This document shows, in pieces, positions 9,026 through 17,858 of a DNA stretch of 64,000 bases. Under the pieces are notes generated by a model. The model had not been told where the DNA came from. It saw nothing but the letters and a program-made list of their open reading frames with translations, and ran no database searches. The position numbers were made by a program, and so were the translations under genes. The stretch comes from Candidatus Angelobacter sp. Gp1-AA117. GTDB lineage: Bacteria; Acidobacteriota; Terriglobia; Terriglobales; Acidobacteriaceae. The stretch covers positions 39,914-103,913 of the forward strand of contig QHVI01000039.1 in the NCBI GenBank assembly GCA_003223515.1, read 5' to 3'. Within the stretch, counting starts at the first letter, position 1, and every line of letters starts with the position of its first letter.

Positions 9026-10383
9026 CTGATCATCCAACTTACAACGCCGCTCCCGGTATTCGAGCTAAGTTCCTGGCTTTACCGAAGCATGGGACCGGCA
9101 TTGGTCTGCACAGAATGCTGTTTGTTACCCGGAGCCTGCCCTCGCCAATATGGCTCAACGGGCTGGAAGCTCTGAAGGTAACGGGCTCGAAAGGGAAAGG
9201 AAGTACTAGCGCGATGATCGCTGCAATCCTGCGGCAGCTCGGAATCAGCACAGGGCTTTATACATCTCCGCACCTGTTGAAAGCCAACGAGCGCATCAGG
9301 ATCGGCGATCGGCTTATCAGCGATGGGGAGATGGATGCGAGCCTGGAATGGATGCTTGCATTGCGAGATAGTTACGAATCACGTCACTCCAATGACAACT
9401 TTGGCGCATTTGAAGTGCTGACCGGTGCCGCACTGTATCACTTTTTCAATCAGCGTCCTGAAACCATCGTCTGTGAAGCTGGCATCGGTGGACGATACGA
9501 TTCGACGCGAGTCATACCAGGAAGGATAACGGCACTCACGTCTGTGGAGTTGGAACACACAGAATTGCTGGGAAATTCTGCAGAGCTGATTGCCTACGAT
9601 AAAGCAGACTTGTGTCCGGACGGAGGCACGCTTGTGGCAGGGAAGCTTGAGGACGCATTGCTCCCGCGCCTCCGTGCTTATTGTGCGCTGCGCTCTATCA
9701 CGTTCGTCGAGGCCGCCGCCGAGATTTCAGAATTGAAATATAACTCGGCCATGATGCAGTTCAAGATGTCTTGCGCCGGAATCGATTACGGTACGATTGA
9801 AACCGGGTTGGTGGGAAAGCACCAGGCAAGAAATGCGGCGGTTGCAATTCAGGCTGTGTGGCACTGGCTGCAATGCAGCAAACGAGAGGTTGAGGAGCAG
9901 CGCTTTACAAGAGCCGTACGGGAAGCGTTTAAGGCAGTGCGCTGGCCGGGCCGCTTTGAACGGATTGCAGAAGATCCTGAAACCATTATTGATGTGGGCC
10001 ACACCCAACTGTCGCTGCATGCGGTTGCAGAAACAGTCCGGGAAATGAACAGCGCGAAGCCCATTATGCTGGTGACGGGTGTCTCCTATGACAAAAATGT
10101 CAGGGGCATCTTAGATGAGCTGCTTCCCATTGCCACGGAAGTGATTTGCACGCGAGCCTATCACAAAGGATCGCCGGTGGAGACGGTGGCTGCTCTATGC
10201 GAAGCGATCCGCCGCGGGATTGTGTGGAAATCAGCCGATACCATCGAGGAGGCGATGGATCTGGCGGTAAGCCGCGCGCGCGAACAGAACATGACCGTGC
10301 TGGTGGCCGGTGGATTGTTTCTGGCGACAGAAGCATTTGTACATCTCTCCGGCGGCGATCCGCGTCTGCTACAGTTCTTTTAG
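9022..10383 (+). CDS. FolC-like Mur-ligase family protein (third paralogue)
   Basis: A 453-residue FolC-type protein. P-loop is GSKGKGS (55-61); TSPHL (81-85) and NERIRIG follow; magnesium His179 (VELEH) and lysine 194 (AYDKADL) are kept; the DATN box is GGRYDSTR. The C-terminal part shows 'WPGRFE' and 'DVGHTQLS', with His-Thr replacing the usual His-Asn-Pro. The start is TTG overlapping the preceding stop (TTGA), implying coupling with FolC-like gene 2. Three FolC-type genes plus an ATP-grasp ligase within 5.1 kb are more than folate metabolism needs; see findings. Confidence 0.8.
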   Translation: MTDHPTYNAAPGIRAKFLALPKHGTGIGLHRMLFVTRSLPSPIWLNGLEALKVTGSKGKGSTSAMIAAILRQLGISTGLYTSPHLLKANERIRIGDRLISDGEMDASLEWMLALRDSYESRHSNDNFGAFEVLTGAALYHFFNQRPETIVCEAGIGGRYDSTRVIPGRITALTSVELEHTELLGNSAELIAYDKADLCPDGGTLVAGKLEDALLPRLRAYCALRSITFVEAAAEISELKYNSAMMQFKMSCAGIDYGTIETGLVGKHQARNAAVAIQAVWHWLQCSKREVEEQRFTRAVREAFKAVRWPGRFERIAEDPETIIDVGHTQLSLHAVAETVREMNSAKPIMLVTGVSYDKNVRGILDELLPIATEVICTRAYHKGSPVETVAALCEAIRRGIVWKSADTIEEAMDLAVSRAREQNMTVLVAGGLFLATEAFVHLSGGDPRLLQFF

Positions 10384-10496
10384 GGCAAACCGATTTTTAT
10401 TAATGCAATTGTGGCGGACAGATGAAGAAGAAGTTAAGGGACTTAGATTAAGTCGACCGCACAAATTTCGTTGCCGGGTATTTTCCCGTGATTGCT

Positions 10497-13400
10497 TCAA
10501 GATAGGCTTGCGGCACTGCTTCCCGTCTGTACCTGACCAAAAATGAGTGCAAAGATATGTGATTTACATAATCCTTCCAGACTGATGCCACCGCCGAAGC
10601 ACGCTGCAGCACTCTCCGGAGTGACCGGTACCGCGCCCTGAAGAGCCAAAATCAGCAATGAGAGAACTCCCTGATACCACATGCCCTTTGCTTCTTGATA
10701 CTCCTTTTTGAGCTCGATTGCTCGTGCAAGAAGTGTTTCCAGAGAGGACAGCCGGGCGCAGTAGTCTCCAAATAGACGAATGAACTTGGTACGCCGCACC
10801 TGGTTGGGGCTTATGGAAAAGTTCTGCGATCTGGAAATCATGCTGCCCAGGTCTTCTTCCATGGCCGCGACATTGCCACAAGCGGCAAACAACAGGGCAC
10901 GGGTCTGGAAGGCCCAGGAGATGCCCGCATTGTGCGCGGCCCTGCGATTTAGCCTGATCGATTCATCGGCACATTGGAAAGAAGCGCCGAAATCTCCACC
11001 CAAGAGTACAGCGGCTGTCGCTTTAAGGTCCAGGATGCCTGCATATGTCAAGTAATAAGGAAGGTTCCGTGTTGCCTCAAGGGCAGCATTGATAGCATCG
11101 AAAGCTTTTACAGCTTCAAATCGCCAGATGTACAACTGTGCCTGGTTACGAAGAGCCCTTCCATACCCTAATCGTTGCTTCGCTTTTCTTCTTATTTCCA
11201 CCTCTTCTGCCAGGAGTGACTCAGCTTCATCATATAAGCCCATTTCAGAGAGGCATCCGGTGTAGAGAAGCTTGGAAGAAGAGTTGGTCCATCTGTGGTT
11301 TGAAGCAAGATATGCCTGCTTCAGCATTTGGGCCGCGGCGGGGTAGTCGGATTCATGGAAGTAGCGAATGAATGCAATCTGATGGCGGCATCGTGAGCTA
11401 TAGGGATTGTCTACGGAGAGGCATTGCTCAAACACAACCCTGGCTTCCCTGTACTGTCCCCTGAATTGAAGGCAGCGACCCATGACAAAAGCCCATCTTG
11501 GATGGACTTGGTCGGGTATAGTCGGTCCAATTTCTGCCAAATCCTTCATAGCAAGCTCAATTTCGTGACATTCCAGATACTTCAGTGCCCTGATTGAAAG
11601 CAGCATGGTCATTGCATTGCGGTCCAGCCCTGCCCACATTGGCTTATGGCAAAGGAGCAAAAGCGTCTCGCGGGAGCCTTCGTTCTGGAGAAATTCAAGA
11701 TAGTGCAGCAAGCGGTGGATGCCATAGGTCCCCAGATCACTGCTCAAGGAGGTCAGAATGTCGCGGAAAGATTCTGCGCCGTGCTTTTCCGTCTTCGGTA
11801 TGGATTTATCGAATCCAAAGTTCAACCTTATGTATTCGAAGACCGTTGAGAGCAACATCTGCCTGGAAGTGGATTTGTTTTCGAGTGAAAGCAACTGAAG
11901 AAGGGCTGCGAAACAATGGTGATCGCTGCTGAGAGCCCACTCTGCGAAATAGGCCAATGCTCCTGAAAATATGTTGCTTTTCAAATGGCGTCCGGAAAGC
12001 AGCATATGCTCGTTGAGGAACTTTACCCTAGTGGATAGATCCTGGTGCTCGAGGCATTTGGCGCAGAAAAACAACGACAGGTAGTATTCGAGCAGCCAGT
12101 CGGAACTAAAGCTTACGCCCGAAATGGTGGATGGTTGCAAACGGCTCTTCGCAAGGAAGAAGGTATGTTCCAAAAGCTGGGTGAAAACTTCCAGATCAAG
12201 CTGCTCGTCTGCCAATCGAAGCGTTGAAATCGCAGGCTCGCGGGTCCGGGAAAGAACATCCGCAAGACGAATCATGAATATCTCTGCCCGCTCCCATATG
12301 GAAGAGGAGGCGGCCCAGCGCGTAGTGTCGGGACTGGTGATCTCCTTCAATAATAAGTATCTGATTGGGGATTCGGGAACATCGCATCCGTCATACCGCA
12401 CCATAAATAACTTGAGCAACAAAGGACGGTCCAGGAAAGTGCGCACATTCGCAGGTAAGTCCCGGTAGGCGGTGTTCGGCCGAATGCCTATTAAACGGCC
12501 TGCAAGATCGGAAATCTTCTGTTGCTTCCTGTAATGCTCGTAAAGAATTTCCTGCTCTGAAGTACCATTTTCCTGCGATGGATGCAGAATGGGCAGATCG
12601 ATGGTGCTCAGAACCTGCTCCCTGCCGACCTCCTGTCCCTCAGAATATTGAAAGATGATATTCAGCGGGTCAGTGCTTTGCACGCGTATCGGATCTGTGA
12701 GCAACTCGGGGGCCTGTTCCCGCAGGAACTCCGTTCTGATGCTGAGAATCAGTTTCAAAGTTCCGGCATGACCTTGAGATATTTCCTTCCATGCTTTCAG
12801 AAGCCGCAGGAAGCTTGCCTTAGAGGCGTGCTGCCATTCATTGAATGCATCGAGCACAATCGTCAGCTTCTGCCCATCTTCACCAACGAAACGAACGAAC
12901 GTCTGCAACTCGCCCGCGACTCCTAGCATGGGACAGATTGAACCAAGAGGTTCCGCGTTATCACCGGCTGTATTACCCTGAACAAGGACAAACAAATCGT
13001 CCTGCCTCTGATGCTGCAGAACGAAATTGGCGAGCAGGTTTGTTTTGCCGGTGCCGGAAGCCCCGGACACTATCGCTGCTGAATATTCAGGCTCCTGAAG
13101 AAAGCGATGAATTTTTTTCTCGACAGGCCGTGGAACAAACAATTGGTCGTTGAAGATACCGGCCTGCTGCAAAGAATCAATGACCGCCTGATTATTTTGC
13201 TGAATCAGCGTTTTCGCATCGCGGCGGGTGAGTAATTCACACGGAATCGCCATGCCGCGGATGTTGAAAATCTGCTGTTTCTTCCTGTCGGCGAGAAGCC
13301 CTGCCGCTCTCCATTCGTTCCGCAGATCAGAGCGACTCCGCAGCAGGTTGTCGAGAAGGCAGGCTCGGCCCAACCGCTCCACTGAAGGACTGTTGCCGGA

Positions 13401-13994
13401 GACATTCTTGGCCAGCAAGTCCTCGTCCAGCAACTTTCCCTGAATGTAAGCGACTACCCGGAATTCGCGGAGATCGAATACTGGCCCACCGCTCATGCCT
13501 TTTCCCACGGCCAGGTCCACCACTTCGAGCGTTCGGACCATCCTGCCTGAAGAGTGACGATATTCCACAATCCCGAGGGAGTGTCCATCGACTACTCGCA
13601 TTCGCAGAGGGGCGAATGGGTCTTCCATCGCGGGAAAGCCCAAGGCCACAAGCGTGTCGGCGGATTGATGGGACGAGAGGGAAATATCCAGCAGCGGCAC
13701 CGGCGCCGTCTTTTTATGGAGCAGCCGCTCATCTATGTGAAACATTGCGAAATCATGCTCCGGCCTGGATATCTCCGCGTCATAGTCCAGCAGCAACTGC
13801 TCATTTCCTAAACGGGCGCTGACCGATATTGTCGTATTGTGCGGATCGAGATAATGATGACAGGAACAGACATCGCCTGATTCGGAAACAACAAAACCGG
13901 TTGCCACCGGTTTTTCGTCGATCATGATCAGGACAACGGATTCACGGAACAAATCTTCAATAGCTGGGTACAGTTGCTGTGGAAGATAGGACAT
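10497..13994 (-). CDS. Trypsin-like protease - STAND NTPase - TPR protein (candidate conflict/defence protein)
   Basis: A 1165-residue multidomain protein. Residues ~15-190 form an S1/HtrA-like serine protease with a visible triad: His46 or His47 (CSCHH), Asp81 (HDFAMF) and Ser168 (GKGMSGGPVFD). Residues ~285-560 form a STAND/NACHT-like P-loop NTPase: Walker A GASGTGKT (311-318) and Walker B LTIVLDAFNEW (377-387). A long helical middle is followed by TPR-like helical repeats at about 790-1060. No signal peptide or membrane segment, so cytoplasmic. STAND ATPases with N-terminal effector domains and C-terminal sensor repeats are typical of antiviral Avs-type and related conflict systems; the protease would be the effector. 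It is convergent with the FolC-like genes and follows a small minus-strand gene by 73 bp. Defence is inferred from architecture only. Confidence 0.85.
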   Translation of the reverse strand: MSYLPQQLYPAIEDLFRESVVLIMIDEKPVATGFVVSESGDVCSCHHYLDPHNTTISVSARLGNEQLLLDYDAEISRPEHDFAMFHIDERLLHKKTAPVPLLDISLSSHQSADTLVALGFPAMEDPFAPLRMRVVDGHSLGIVEYRHSSGRMVRTLEVVDLAVGKGMSGGPVFDLREFRVVAYIQGKLLDEDLLAKNVSGNSPSVERLGRACLLDNLLRSRSDLRNEWRAAGLLADRKKQQIFNIRGMAIPCELLTRRDAKTLIQQNNQAVIDSLQQAGIFNDQLFVPRPVEKKIHRFLQEPEYSAAIVSGASGTGKTNLLANFVLQHQRQDDLFVLVQGNTAGDNAEPLGSICPMLGVAGELQTFVRFVGEDGQKLTIVLDAFNEWQHASKASFLRLLKAWKEISQGHAGTLKLILSIRTEFLREQAPELLTDPIRVQSTDPLNIIFQYSEGQEVGREQVLSTIDLPILHPSQENGTSEQEILYEHYRKQQKISDLAGRLIGIRPNTAYRDLPANVRTFLDRPLLLKLFMVRYDGCDVPESPIRYLLLKEITSPDTTRWAASSSIWERAEIFMIRLADVLSRTREPAISTLRLADEQLDLEVFTQLLEHTFFLAKSRLQPSTISGVSFSSDWLLEYYLSLFFCAKCLEHQDLSTRVKFLNEHMLLSGRHLKSNIFSGALAYFAEWALSSDHHCFAALLQLLSLENKSTSRQMLLSTVFEYIRLNFGFDKSIPKTEKHGAESFRDILTSLSSDLGTYGIHRLLHYLEFLQNEGSRETLLLLCHKPMWAGLDRNAMTMLLSIRALKYLECHEIELAMKDLAEIGPTIPDQVHPRWAFVMGRCLQFRGQYREARVVFEQCLSVDNPYSSRCRHQIAFIRYFHESDYPAAAQMLKQAYLASNHRWTNSSSKLLYTGCLSEMGLYDEAESLLAEEVEIRRKAKQRLGYGRALRNQAQLYIWRFEAVKAFDAINAALEATRNLPYYLTYAGILDLKATAAVLLGGDFGASFQCADESIRLNRRAAHNAGISWAFQTRALLFAACGNVAAMEEDLGSMISRSQNFSISPNQVRRTKFIRLFGDYCARLSSLETLLARAIELKKEYQEAKGMWYQGVLSLLILALQGAVPVTPESAAACFGGGISLEGLCKSHIFALIFGQVQTGSSAASLS

Positions 13995-14067
13995 TTATTG
14001 ATCCTGACCAGTCAAAGCCACAAGTGGTACTGATACTCGCAGGCAAAACCCATGATGTAGCATTCGA

Positions 14068-14424
14068 TCAGTCGCTACAATGACAAGTTGCGTCATATCC
14101 ATATTCAACGAGAAGAACAGCTACGCTAATGGCTCCATGGGTAGGAAGCCCGGTAAGACTTGCAATGAAATCAGAGACGCTCGCGACGAATTTCGCTTTC
14201 TGTCCTATGTTTTTTTTCTTCTCACAATACTTCCAATCAACACATAAGAGGTGAGAGATCTTGTGGAGCCAGCCGTCAAATGACTTTTTCATATCGGCAG
14301 CAACGCCGGTTGCCTGAGCTGGCGCAATTCCAAAGGTCTGGCGATACGTCTCTTCATACCACCGGCCAAGCAACTTCTCCTGTGGTTCGTTTAGATAAGC
14401 GGCAACTATTTCTGATTGTTCCAT
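14068..14424 (-). CDS. Small protein of unknown function upstream of the protease-STAND gene
   Basis: A 118-residue cytoplasmic protein I do not recognise. The N-terminal half looks helical ('YLNEPQEKLLGRWYEETY'), there is a Lys-rich centre, and the C-terminus has a hydrophobic strand 'GAISVAVLLVEYGY' ending in CHC. ATG at 14424 is preferred over a GTG two codons upstream because AGAGG lies at good spacing. It is co-oriented with the protease-STAND gene 73 bp downstream, so it could be an adaptor, inhibitor or sensor partner, but nothing in its own sequence proves this. Confidence 0.6.
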   Translation of the reverse strand: MEQSEIVAAYLNEPQEKLLGRWYEETYRQTFGIAPAQATGVAADMKKSFDGWLHKISHLLCVDWKYCEKKKNIGQKAKFVASVSDFIASLTGLPTHGAISVAVLLVEYGYDATCHCSD

Positions 14425-14544
14425 TACCACCTCTGGTTTGTCTGGTCGCCTGAACAGGCGTGCTTATCTTACATGATGAGCGCCGTTTCGAGCAGCGGGC
14501 AAATGCTATATTGATGAAGAACTTCGAAGCAAATGTAACTCATT

Positions 14545-15423
14545 TTGAAGCGTAAAACTGTGCCGGAAACTCCCAAACCCCAGGTTTCATATACCCAAAA
14601 GCCTGCTTTAGGGGTTGGCCATCTGCTGTCACGCCTGCGTTCGTACCTCATCTTCGATCCGCTGATCTGGATTTACACCATCATCCTGGGTGCAGTCTCT
14701 CTCTTCTGTTCTTTGTTTGATCGTGATGGCAGCCTTCAGCACCGCATCGCCCGGCTTTGGTCGCGCATGATTCTGGGAACCATTGGCGTGCACGTGCATG
14801 TGATCGGCATGGAAAAGGTTGATCCGGCCAAGCCGCACATCTATGCCGTCAATCATCTCTCCGCGCTCGATGTTCCAGTGCTGTACAAGCATCTGCCTTC
14901 GCAATTCCGGATTCTCGCCAAGAAAGAACTCTTCCGCTACCCCTTCCTGGGCTGGCACCTGCGCCGTTCAGGACAGATTGCGGTCGACCAGGAGAATGTC
15001 CGCAACGCCGTACGCAGCATGGGACGCGCCGTGGAGAGCCTGAAGGCCAACATGTCAGTCATGATTTTTCCTGAAGGCGGACGCTCGGAAGATGGCCAGC
15101 TACAGGGGTTCATGGCTGGCGCGTTCTATCTGGGCATCAAGGCGCAGGTGGATGTTGTGCCCATGGCGCTGGTGGGAACCTATGAAATTCTTCCGATGAA
15201 TACGGGCCACATCATGCCCCAGCCGGTGTTTCTGCTGGTAGGCGATTCCATTCCGACTACCGGCCTGACTCTTCGGGATCTCGAAAACCTCACTCAGCAG
15301 GCAAGGCACTCCATTGCTGAGCTGTACTACTCCCGCGCGTCCTTCCCTGACCTCCGCGACCAGCACCTCGAAAAGAATTCTTCGCGGCCCGAAAAGAAAA
15401 TCCATAATGATGCTTCTCCGTGA
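14545..15423 (+). CDS. plsC: 1-acyl-sn-glycerol-3-phosphate acyltransferase (PlsC family)
   Basis: A 292-residue membrane-associated acyltransferase that acylates lysophosphatidic acid to phosphatidic acid in phospholipid synthesis. The catalytic NHxxxxD motif is NHLSALD (His104, Asp109) and the glycerol-phosphate site FPEGGRS is at 175-181. A hydrophobic segment at about 40-57 is the probable membrane anchor. The start is TTG at 14545, with no good upstream alternative. Other lyso-lipid acceptors are possible within the family. Confidence 0.88.
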   Translation: MKRKTVPETPKPQVSYTQKPALGVGHLLSRLRSYLIFDPLIWIYTIILGAVSLFCSLFDRDGSLQHRIARLWSRMILGTIGVHVHVIGMEKVDPAKPHIYAVNHLSALDVPVLYKHLPSQFRILAKKELFRYPFLGWHLRRSGQIAVDQENVRNAVRSMGRAVESLKANMSVMIFPEGGRSEDGQLQGFMAGAFYLGIKAQVDVVPMALVGTYEILPMNTGHIMPQPVFLLVGDSIPTTGLTLRDLENLTQQARHSIAELYYSRASFPDLRDQHLEKNSSRPEKKIHNDASP

Positions 15424-15511
15424 CCTCGTTTTTCCTCGTTATTGTTGCTGGCGAGATTCTTATCGGCCCAGAAAGACGAATACGAGTAAGGTCATAAGCT
15501 CTTATCAGCTT

Positions 15512-15650
15512 TTTCTCCGTGTCTCAGTGTCTCAGTGTCTCCGTGTCTCCGTGCCTCCGTGGTGGATTTTGCCTTTCATTTCCTCTGCTTACTCCTTTCC
15601 TCTGTGTTGCAAAGGTTTTGCCGTTGGTTGCGGCCAGCCGCGTTGTGTTT
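15512..15650. repeat. Long dispersed repeat (family B, copy 1): GTGTCTCAGTG...GTGGATTTTG
   Basis: Begins with tandem GTGTCTCAGTGTCTC units, continues through TGCCTCCGTGGTGGATTTTG and 'CCTCTGCTTACTC' to 'TTGCAAAGGTTTTG'. A second copy of similar length is at 53572-53693 and a short core copy lies inside imuA (34975-35010). It fills most of the 285-bp gap between plsC and the amidotransferase gene. Confidence 0.75.
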
Positions 15651-15708
15651 ATCTGTGGTGAGAGTGGGTTTTTGACAAGGATGCTTTTCCGGCCAGACAC
15701 TATAAGCA

Positions 15709-16440
15709 GTGAAGCCCAAGATCGCTATTCCTGAACCCTGCTCTTACGATGCCGATTACAGCGGACGCGCCCTGCCCGCCTACCTTCGCGCTGTTGAAAA
15801 TGCAGGCGGCCAGCCAGTCGTAATTTCTCTCAACCTGTCTCCAGCAGAGATCGCGCGGCGCATCACTGAGTGTTCGGCCATCCTGCTGCCCGGCAGCAAG
15901 GCTGATGTTGATCCGCAGAAGTGGGGAGCGGAGCGGCACCCTCGGACCGCGCCTGCCGATCCTCTGCGCGATACGGCCGATGAACTGCTTCTGCAGGATG
16001 CCTATAACATGCACAAGCCCATTCTCGGCATCTGCTATGGATTGCAGTCGCTGAATGTCTGGAGAACAGGCACACTCCTGCAACACATTGAAACCAGCGT
16101 GAACCACACCCCTGCCAACAAGATCGAGCCGGCGCACGAAGTCATGGTGGAATGCGACTCACTACTCGCGGATCAACTGGAAGTTTATTCTCACCGGGGC
16201 GTTATTCCGGTGAACTCCAGCCATCATCAATCGGCGGAGCAGGTGGGCGATGGCCTGCGGGTTGTGGCTCGATCAGCAAAAGACGATGTGATTGAGGCCA
16301 TTGAAGGAACCTTGCCGAATCATTACGTGCTGGCGGTGCAGTGGCATCCGGAGCGCAGCTTTGAGCATGATCATGCCTCTCGCAATCTCTTCCGGGGATT
16401 CGTCGACGCCGCCAGCCACTGGAAGCCTGCGAACCCTTAA
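15709..16440 (+). CDS. Class-I glutamine-amidotransferase-like hydrolase (peptidase C26 / PuuD-like)
   Basis: A 243-residue stand-alone class I amidotransferase fold. The nucleophile is Cys109 in GICYGLQ; 'LPGSKADVDP' replaces the common PGGxGDVDP; 'VNSSHHQ' and 'VQWHPERS' provide the substrate loop and the catalytic His/Glu. This pattern matches gamma-glutamyl-gamma-aminobutyrate hydrolase and related gamma-glutamyl peptidases. The start is GTG. No polyamine genes lie nearby, so the natural gamma-glutamyl substrate is unclear. Confidence 0.85.
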   Translation: MKPKIAIPEPCSYDADYSGRALPAYLRAVENAGGQPVVISLNLSPAEIARRITECSAILLPGSKADVDPQKWGAERHPRTAPADPLRDTADELLLQDAYNMHKPILGICYGLQSLNVWRTGTLLQHIETSVNHTPANKIEPAHEVMVECDSLLADQLEVYSHRGVIPVNSSHHQSAEQVGDGLRVVARSAKDDVIEAIEGTLPNHYVLAVQWHPERSFEHDHASRNLFRGFVDAASHWKPANP

Positions 16441-16454
16441 ATTCGGGTTTTTTT
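16432..16454 (+). terminator. Short Rho-independent terminator after the amidotransferase gene
   Basis: AACCC (16432-16436) pairs with GGGTT (16445-16449) across an 8-nt loop, followed by a seven-T run. The stem is short but the U-tract is good; it overlaps the end of the gene. Confidence 0.45.
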
Positions 16455-16577
16455 CTAAATTTTGGCAATTTTACGGCTCTGCTGCGTTGTGTTATTGAGA
16501 GACTTGAGCAGCAGCAGCGTTGATTCAGCTCTGAATTCCACTTATATTTCTTTATGTTCCCCGTCGGAAGCTAGATT

Positions 16578-16838
16578 ATGCCGAATGGGTCCTTCAGGCC
16601 GGGGGACGGAGTCCCGGTTACGGGAATTTATACCGCAACGCATTACCAGCACCGAATGCCGCACGAGGTGTTTGCCGTAGAAGGCGACCAGTTCCCCACG
16701 TGCAGAAAATGCGACGGGCGTACCCGCTTTGTCCTGTCACAGGCGGCCACGCATATCGACACTGACCGGGATTTCGCCAAAGCTGCTGAGAATGCAAAAG
16801 CCAAAAGAGCCAAAGCGGGAACCAAAAAGATCCCGTAG
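16578..16838 (+). CDS. Small conserved-looking protein with CxxC (YjzC-like)
   Basis: An 86-residue protein: 'FRPGDGVPVTGIYTATHYQH' then 'VEGDQFPTCRKCDGRTRF' and a basic Ala/Lys tail. The F-x-PG-x-x-x-P-x-x-G-x-Y start followed by a G-x-x-FP-x-C-x-x-C segment resembles the short YjzC-type fold with a possible zinc knuckle (only one CxxC is present, so two ligands would be missing). Function is unknown. No strong ribosome-binding site. Confidence 0.6.
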   Translation: MPNGSFRPGDGVPVTGIYTATHYQHRMPHEVFAVEGDQFPTCRKCDGRTRFVLSQAATHIDTDRDFAKAAENAKAKRAKAGTKKIP

Positions 16839-16948
16839 CGTCGGGCAGCTATTTAGACTTTGACGACTGCAGGAGCCCTGCCATCCTGGTAGCCCTTCTT
16901 TTGCGTGTAACTTGCTAACTTCCAGTCCTGTTCCGTATCTTTGTCGCT

Positions 16949-17731
16949 ATGGCGCAACAAGGGCTTGTACTCTCCCTGGATGGAAAAGTTGCCGTGGTGA
17001 CCGGAGGTTCGCGCGGCATCGGCGCCGCCGTCGTGCGCATGTTTGCAGCTTCTGGTGCCCAGGTACTGTTCAACTACCAGCAGGCCAGAGAAGAAGCTGA
17101 AACGCTTGCTGGGGAATGCGGAGGGCCTGCGCGTTGTGCTGCCGTACAAGCGGAGCTCTCTTCGCCGGACGCGTCCAAAAGGCTGGTGCAGGCTGCCGTT
17201 GAACGCTTTGGTCGAGTCGATGTACTTGTGGGCAATCATGGTGTATGGCCGCCTCGCGATGTTCCCGTAGAGCAAATGTCTGACGAGCAATGGCGGCGCA
17301 CTCTGGCCATCAACCTGGATAGCATCTTCGGGCTGGTGAAATACGGAGTGGCCGTGATGAAGAAGCAAAAATCCGGAGGCCACATCGTGCTCATCAGCTC
17401 CACCGCCGGTCAGCGCGGAGAAGCTTTTCATTGTGATTACGCCGCCAGCAAGGGCGCAATCATCAGCATGGTGAAAGGGCTTTCCACGGAACTGGCGCGC
17501 GATGGTATCTATGTAAATTGCGTGGCGCCGGGCTGGGTCGAGACAGACATGGCTGCGCCGGCACTGCGTGATCCGGAGATCGGTCAGCGGGTATTCAGCA
17601 CCATTCCCCTGGGCCGCGCCGGCAAGCCGGAAGAGATTGCCGCAACGGTATTGTTCTTATGCACGCCTCATGCGGGCTTTATCACCGGCGAGATTCTCAA
17701 TGTGAATGGCGGGGCGGTGCTGGTAGGATAA
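16949..17731 (+). CDS. SDR-family oxidoreductase (3-oxoacyl-ACP reductase-like)
   Basis: A 260-residue classical short-chain dehydrogenase. The NADP(H) motif TGGSRGIG is at 18-25, the structural NHG (NAG-like) at about 96-98, and the catalytic Ser151, Tyr164, Lys168 (YAASK) are in place; 'GWVETDM' and the C-terminal 'FITGEILNVNGG' are typical of FabG-like enzymes. It stands alone rather than in a fab cluster, so it may reduce another carbonyl substrate. Confidence 0.88.
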   Translation: MAQQGLVLSLDGKVAVVTGGSRGIGAAVVRMFAASGAQVLFNYQQAREEAETLAGECGGPARCAAVQAELSSPDASKRLVQAAVERFGRVDVLVGNHGVWPPRDVPVEQMSDEQWRRTLAINLDSIFGLVKYGVAVMKKQKSGGHIVLISSTAGQRGEAFHCDYAASKGAIISMVKGLSTELARDGIYVNCVAPGWVETDMAAPALRDPEIGQRVFSTIPLGRAGKPEEIAATVLFLCTPHAGFITGEILNVNGGAVLVG

Positions 17732-17858
17732 AAATCTGTTTCGTCATCCTGGGGAATTCCCAACGTGCCAGCGGAGGAAATTCGGGGGGGAATTTATGGT
17801 TAGCTGTTGACCTTGAAATTTGGAAATTGTATAGCTACTCTCGTTCCATGGGCATCTA

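Noticed and set aside
16853..17431. 192-codon minus-strand ORF
   Set aside because: Shadow of the SDR gene, which has full motifs.
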